NCBI GenBank assembly: GCA_000697335.1
Contig: JNEM01011212.1
Span: 1 to 11,499 of the forward strand
Length of the DNA stretch: 11,499 bases
DNA from: Conidiobolus incongruus B7586
Lineage: Eukaryota; Entomophthoromycota; Entomophthoromycetes; Entomophthorales; Conidiobolaceae
Direction: 5' to 3'
In this document: piece by piece, positions 7,892 to 11,499 of the stretch
How positions within the stretch are numbered: position 1 is the stretch's first letter
Layout: each line of letters begins with the position of its first letter
Position numbers and translations under genes: made by a program
The notes under the pieces: model-generated
What the model saw: the letters and a program-made list of their open reading frames with translations, nothing else
Told to the model about the DNA's origin: nothing
Database searches by the model: none

Positions 7892-7948
7892 GATGATTTT
7901 AGAAGAATGTTGGATAGTTACATGAATATCCTACACTTTAAAATCATC
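7892..7948. repeat. 57-nt near-complete hairpin between convergent genes
   Basis: The outer arms GATGATTTTA (7892-7901) and TAAAATCATC (7939-7948) match perfectly. Inside them AAG/CTT and TGT/ACA can pair with small bulges, then GGATA (7912-7916) pairs with TATCC (7927-7931) around a 10-nt loop. About 21 base pairs form in all. It starts 56 bp past the ATP10 stop and ends 74 bp before the stop of the convergent gene, so it may lie in both 3' UTRs. It could act in 3' processing, or be a small foldback element or a small-RNA precursor; nothing here decides between these. Confidence 0.6.
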
Positions 7949-8021
7949 AGTTGTTTATTTAATAAAAATGTTATTGAAATTAGCTATTAAATAAATTATA
8001 ATGCCAATAAATAATAAATAA

Positions 8022-8495
8022 TTATTCCTTATTCTTATATGGAGGTGTATTATAATTATCCTTATTGTCATATTTTGGTTCGGGCTCAGGCTTTGGTTTG
8101 TTCGATTGACCATTTTCTTCAGTATTTTCTTCAGTATTTTCACTAGTATCTTTGTTACCACCATCTCCATTACTTGGCTTAGATTTGTTATCCTTCTTCC
8201 TAGTTTCTTCCTCCTGAATGATACTTAGATCAACATCCAAAGTTTCCTCTTTATTCGTTTCAATTTCGATATCTTTATCATTCACAATATTTAAAATATC
8301 CTTGGTAAAGTCTCTACCTCCCTTACCCTTAGAATTTTCTGCTTTTTTGCATTTTTCAAGATCTAAATCGCATAGTAAGCTGTCCAATTCGTCCAAATCC
8401 ATTTCCATATCACCGAGTGCATTAGGATTTGGACTCTGACTTGGAATAGCCACTATTGCTGATGTAAATAAAGCTAATGTAACTAACTTAACCAT
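8022..8495 (-). CDS. small secreted acidic, low-complexity protein (unrecognised)
   Basis: The gene encodes 157 residues from the ATG at 8493-8495, which has A at -3, to a TAA at 8022. The first 17-20 residues are a clear signal peptide: Lys3, a hydrophobic core LVTLALFTSAIVA, then small residues for cleavage near IPSQ. The mature part is hydrophilic and strongly acidic. It contains a Met/Leu/Asp-rich segment (29-48, with MDLDELDSLL), two cysteines at 42 and 49 that could form one disulphide, Glu/Asp/Lys-rich sequence, a repeated ENTEENTEEN stretch, and a Pro/Glu run (PKPEPEPK) near the C-terminus. No family is recognised. Such proteins are common among secreted fungal products, including cell-wall-associated and effector candidates, but function cannot be inferred. 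Codon composition is less A/T-rich than the flanks and the frame is open throughout, which supports a real gene. TATA-like sequences on the minus strand lie at 8552-8557 and 8590-8595. No intron is evident. Confidence 0.72.
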   Translation of the reverse strand: MVKLVTLALFTSAIVAIPSQSPNPNALGDMEMDLDELDSLLCDLDLEKCKKAENSKGKGGRDFTKDILNIVNDKDIEIETNKEETLDVDLSIIQEEETRKKDNKSKPSNGDGGNKDTSENTEENTEENGQSNKPKPEPEPKYDNKDNYNTPPYKNKE

Positions 8496-9814
8496 ACTAT
8501 ATTAATTAAATAATAAATCAAACTAAATTACATTAATTTCAATAACCAATGTATATAAATAAAATTAAATTTCCGTATATTGATGATCCTTTATAAAAAT
8601 CCGAATATATTTTTTTAATTAGAAATTTTCCTAACTGAAAAAAAATTTCTTTTTGATAAATAATTATTTAATAATATTGAGATCGAGTAAGTGTCGTCAA
8701 TTTTATTAATTACATTATATATTTAATATTTTTTTTATTTATATCTCCTATTTTTTTTAAAAAAATAATTACCTTTAGATTAATAAATTGTTAATTCAAT
8801 TAAATTTTAATTATTATCACCTTAAACAAATTGAAATTCATTCAATATTATTTTCATATAAGATGATATATATTCATATCGTAATAGATCCTAATTCCAA
8901 TTATGGTAGTTTTGATTTATATTTGAAGCTCATTAATGATGTTATTAATAGATTAAATAATATCATAAAAATATAACTAAAGTTAATTTATTATTTTTTT
9001 AATGAATTATTTTAATATTCAAATAGTTAAAGAGAGTGATATTATTTGTTATCATATTTAATCTACCAATAATATAAGATAAATTTAAAAAGAAAAGTTA
9101 TTTTATTATTTTTATTAAAATTTAGTTAATTTTAAAACTGAGCCTAAAATTAATTTTATTTTATTTTCAATACAATTAATCACTTTAGTATCCCTGTTAG
9201 AGAAATTTACCTCATATTTTTTTATTTTATTTTTAATTTCCTTATTGAGATTGGCAATTGAGATTACTTGGGATGATCAAGGAATGATGTAGGATATATT
9301 ATATTAAATAAATATATGGACTGACATTTAGATGACGAATATTATTATCATAATTATATTGAGATGGTTATAAACACAGAATCAAGTAAAATAGAAAATC
9401 AAAAAGTGAAAATCATATAAAAAGAGGGTTCAATTTGTTATAATTTTAAAATTAACAAAGTTAAATTCTGAAATTGGATGAAACAAAGGTTAATGATTTT
9501 TTTACATTTATCAAATGTAGAGAAAATTGGTATAAAAACCCAATTATTTTATTCACAAAGAAATTTTCAAAGCTTTCACCACTTTCATTGTTATTAGATT
9601 TATACCTTTAGCGCATTGAGATTAGGTCAATCTAACTTTATATTAACATTCTTGCTATTTGCTTTGGTACACCCATAATCTTTTGTTTGTTATTATCTTT
9701 AGATAATTTTTTCTCCAACCTTGATTTTTGGTTTAATATTTCACAAGTTTGATCCATCTTCAACCATTATATTTTCCCATTATTTAGAATCCAATTACAT
9801 CAATCTAGTGTTAA
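8496..9814. other. long AT-rich intergenic DNA with coding-like patches
   Basis: The first part, to about 8990, is AT-rich; the plus strand has a 37-codon ATG ORF (8863-8976) of Ile/Asn-rich composition that I do not trust as a gene. From about 9110 to 9757 the minus strand holds three separate protein-like open patches: a 39-codon ATG ORF (9638-9757), a 48-codon stretch ending near 9464, and a stretch of about 54 codons ending near 9118. They could be remains of one gene or unresolved exons. I could not join them with introns like those of ATP10, so none is called as a CDS. The promoter of the 9861 gene must lie at the right end. Confidence 0.5.
9638..9757 (-). other. short coding-like ORF, 39 codons, status uncertain
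   Basis: An ATG-started frame encodes a charged helix-like peptide (MDQTCEILNQKSRLEKKLSK then a Lys/Asn-rich segment ending RMLI). Its amino-acid mix is more varied than that of chance A/T-rich ORFs nearby. No family is recognised, and no GTA-type donor allows extension into the open patches further along the minus strand. It may be a gene remnant, an exon of an unresolved gene, or chance. Confidence 0.25.
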
Positions 9815-9820
9815 TATAAA
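9815..9820 (+). promoter_or_regulatory. candidate TATA box for the 212-residue protein gene
   Basis: TATAAA lies 41 bp before the ATG at 9861, and a second match, TATATAA, lies at 9836-9842. If the first is used, the 5' leader would be very short. Evidence is weak given local base composition. Confidence 0.3.
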
Positions 9821-9860
9821 ATCTCATTATTATACTATATAACCTTGACAATATCTTAAA

Positions 9861-10499
9861 ATGTTGATTTCAACTCGTTACCAAATCAAGTTTTGGATCG
9901 CTGATCCCATACGATATATCTGGAGTTGGTATTGGTCCATAGTGCTATTTCCATACTATCTGACGAGATGGTGTGCTGGCTTAATTATATCACAGTTTCA
10001 TAAACCTCTTTACCCTTCCAGAAAATCTAGCTTACCGCCATTTTCTGAATGCTACGACTACGACAGAGATAACTCTTACCCCAATTTAGAGGTATCATCC
10101 CCTACACTTCATCCACCCCCGGCTAAGAAACCTCTGTCCACCAAGAGTATTTTAAATCGGGAAATCAGAGAGTTCAAAGCCAAACTAAAGTGTATGAGCC
10201 TTATCCAACTGATCAACTATTATGAATACGTCTTCATGACGGAACGCAAACAAACTCTATCCAAACTAGACGAAAAAGCGCTCAGACGCATTCTACTGTC
10301 TGCTGTAGATCGTTATGGTACTTCTAACGTGCTTCGCGACCAGATCATCCTCAATGCTAAGGGGTATATTTACCTGTCGCCTTTGAACTTGGGTAATCCC
10401 ATGTATTTGGAGACACCCGATCCCAATTTTTCTCTGCATAGGATTTGGAGTAGGAGACCTCTGTTGGATTACTTCTTATCTAAACACACACTCCATTAA
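9861..10499 (+). CDS. unrecognised protein with Trp-rich membrane N-terminus
   Basis: An uninterrupted frame encodes 212 residues from an ATG with A at -3 to TAA at 10497. I do not recognise the family. Residues 9-45 are hydrophobic and aromatic, with Trp at 12, 21, 23, 25 and 37 and the core WSWYWSIVLFPYYL (21-34). That is compatible with one membrane helix or a hairpin dipping into a bilayer, not with a cleaved signal peptide. Residues 50-95 are Pro/Ser-rich with a Tyr/Asp cluster (CYDYDRD), probably disordered, and contain PPP at 85-87. Residues 96-165 look helical and charged (REIREFKAKL, TERKQTLSKLDEKALRRILL). The C-terminal part has YLSPLNLGNP (171-180) and a basic WSRRP (196-200). The gene is clearly richer in G/C than its surroundings, and it uses C- and G-ending codons more than the rest of the window, which supports real coding and could reflect different expression or origin. 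No intron is seen and no neighbour suggests a role. Confidence 0.75.
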   Translation: MLISTRYQIKFWIADPIRYIWSWYWSIVLFPYYLTRWCAGLIISQFHKPLYPSRKSSLPPFSECYDYDRDNSYPNLEVSSPTLHPPPAKKPLSTKSILNREIREFKAKLKCMSLIQLINYYEYVFMTERKQTLSKLDEKALRRILLSAVDRYGTSNVLRDQIILNAKGYIYLSPLNLGNPMYLETPDPNFSLHRIWSRRPLLDYFLSKHTLH

Positions 10500-11499
10500 T
10501 CAAGTTCTCTCTTGTTAATAATTACATTCCACCCTAACATTATACTATACTACCATCTATTTTAAGGATTGTTTATAATATATATTTAAAATGCAATATA
10601 TAATTTCATAATTGAAAAACGCCAATTCGTCATTTCTAACAATTTTGAATTTAAATCATATGAATAATAATAATTAAACTAAAATTGTTCTTGGAATTGA
10701 AAATTAGGTTAAATACATTAATTTCCTTGTTTAAACTTGAAATGGACAATATAAAAAAAATCTAAAAATTTGAAAATTTTTTAATATATAGGGATATATT
10801 TAGAATCATGATATCAGCCAATATTAAACCGTTAAAATATAGCAATATGAAATATTCAAGTTATTAAAACTAGTACCAAATATTTACTATTTTTGAGAAT
10901 TAATATTTAACTAATATTTAATCCATTTCTAAAGTTTATAAGTTTAAAAAAATTATGAAAATTGAAATTTAATTCAATTTTAATATTCAATCAGTTGAAG
11001 ACAATAAATTTATTTCAAGTTTAATTACTTAAAAATTGTGAAAATTATTCTTTTTAAAATTGTATATAGTATACCGTAAAAATTATAGTTATATATCTAT
11101 AACCAATACAATAAAACCTCAAAATTTAATATTCATAATCTTATGTAAAGCAAAATTATTCAATCAATTAAATAAAAATAAATCGAGCAAATTGCCTTAC
11201 CAACTCAAATGATTAGATTATTTAATTGATTAATTTAAAATTCATATTATATAACAATGAAATGATTCATTGTTATTTAGTTATAAATTCAATATTAATA
11301 ATAGTAATATTAATTAGGGATATAATTTTAATTGAATGGATTTAAACATTCAAGTTAATAAAATTATTTATTATTTATTATTTAAAATTTTATCATGAAT
11401 ATTTTTATTTGAAATAATATTAAATACAATTTGATATTTAAGTAAATTATTTATTAAATATATAAATAATGGATTAAATCATATTTTAATATATATATT
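10500..11499. other. AT-rich intergenic DNA, no gene supported
   Basis: Past the 9861 gene the sequence returns to A/T-rich DNA with frequent stops in all six frames. The only structure I see is a perfect 11-bp hairpin (11251-11276). It ends in an AT-repeat run near 11490-11499. Confidence 0.6.
11251..11276. repeat. perfect inverted repeat (11-bp stem, 4-nt loop)
   Basis: ATAACAATGAA (11251-11261) and TTCATTGTTAT (11266-11276) are exact reverse complements around ATGA. It is the tightest perfect hairpin in the window. It lies far from any recognised gene, and its role is unknown. Confidence 0.5.

Noticed and set aside
8863-8976. 37-codon plus-strand ORF from the ATG at 8863
   Set aside because: Ile/Asn/Tyr-rich composition and short length do not exceed chance expectation; no homology is recognised.
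1-11499. CRISPR array, bacterial operon or organelle DNA
   Set aside because: There are no regularly spaced repeats, and spliceosomal-type introns plus nuclear-type tRNAs with internal promoters show this is eukaryotic nuclear DNA.

Overview
The window looks like nuclear DNA of a very AT-rich eukaryote, most likely an early-diverging fungus such as a Conidiobolus-type lineage. Four things point that way: long intergenic stretches that are almost pure A/T, a gene for a mitochondrial ATP synthase assembly factor split by six introns of only 48-58 bp, eukaryotic-type tRNA genes, and a fungal-style FAD oxidoreductase. The lineage is inferred from composition and gene structure; no species marker is visible. 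The standard genetic code fits every gene.

Layout, left to right: AT-rich DNA with a weak direct repeat (1-638); a dead copy of an FSP1/AIFM2-like NAD(P)H oxidoreductase gene (639-1569); AT-rich DNA; a 557-bp solo LTR with a 5-bp target-site duplication (2062-2628), sitting immediately upstream of a tRNA-Gly(GCC) gene (2634-2704); about 1.8 kb of non-coding DNA; the intact, intronless FSP1/AIFM2-like gene (4525-5688); a stretch with strong strand asymmetry, then the initiator tRNA-Met gene (6423-6494); the seven-exon ATP10 gene (6621-7836); a hairpin between convergent genes (7892-7948); a minus-strand gene for a small secreted acidic protein (8022-8495); a long gap with minus-strand coding-like patches; an unrecognised plus-strand gene for a 212-residue protein with a tryptophan-rich hydrophobic N-terminus (9861-10499); and AT-rich DNA to the end.

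The genes do not form one pathway. ATP10 and the FSP1-like enzyme both touch membrane quinone or respiratory biology, but nothing in the sequence links them. The most informative structures are the oxidoreductase gene with its older decayed paralogue, and the LTR insertion 10 bp from a tRNA gene, a placement like Ty3-type targeting of RNA polymerase III start sites. I found no convincing undescribed multi-gene system. The best candidates for something new are the 212-residue orphan protein, the secreted acidic protein, the 57-nt hairpin and the C-free strand upstream of the initiator tRNA.
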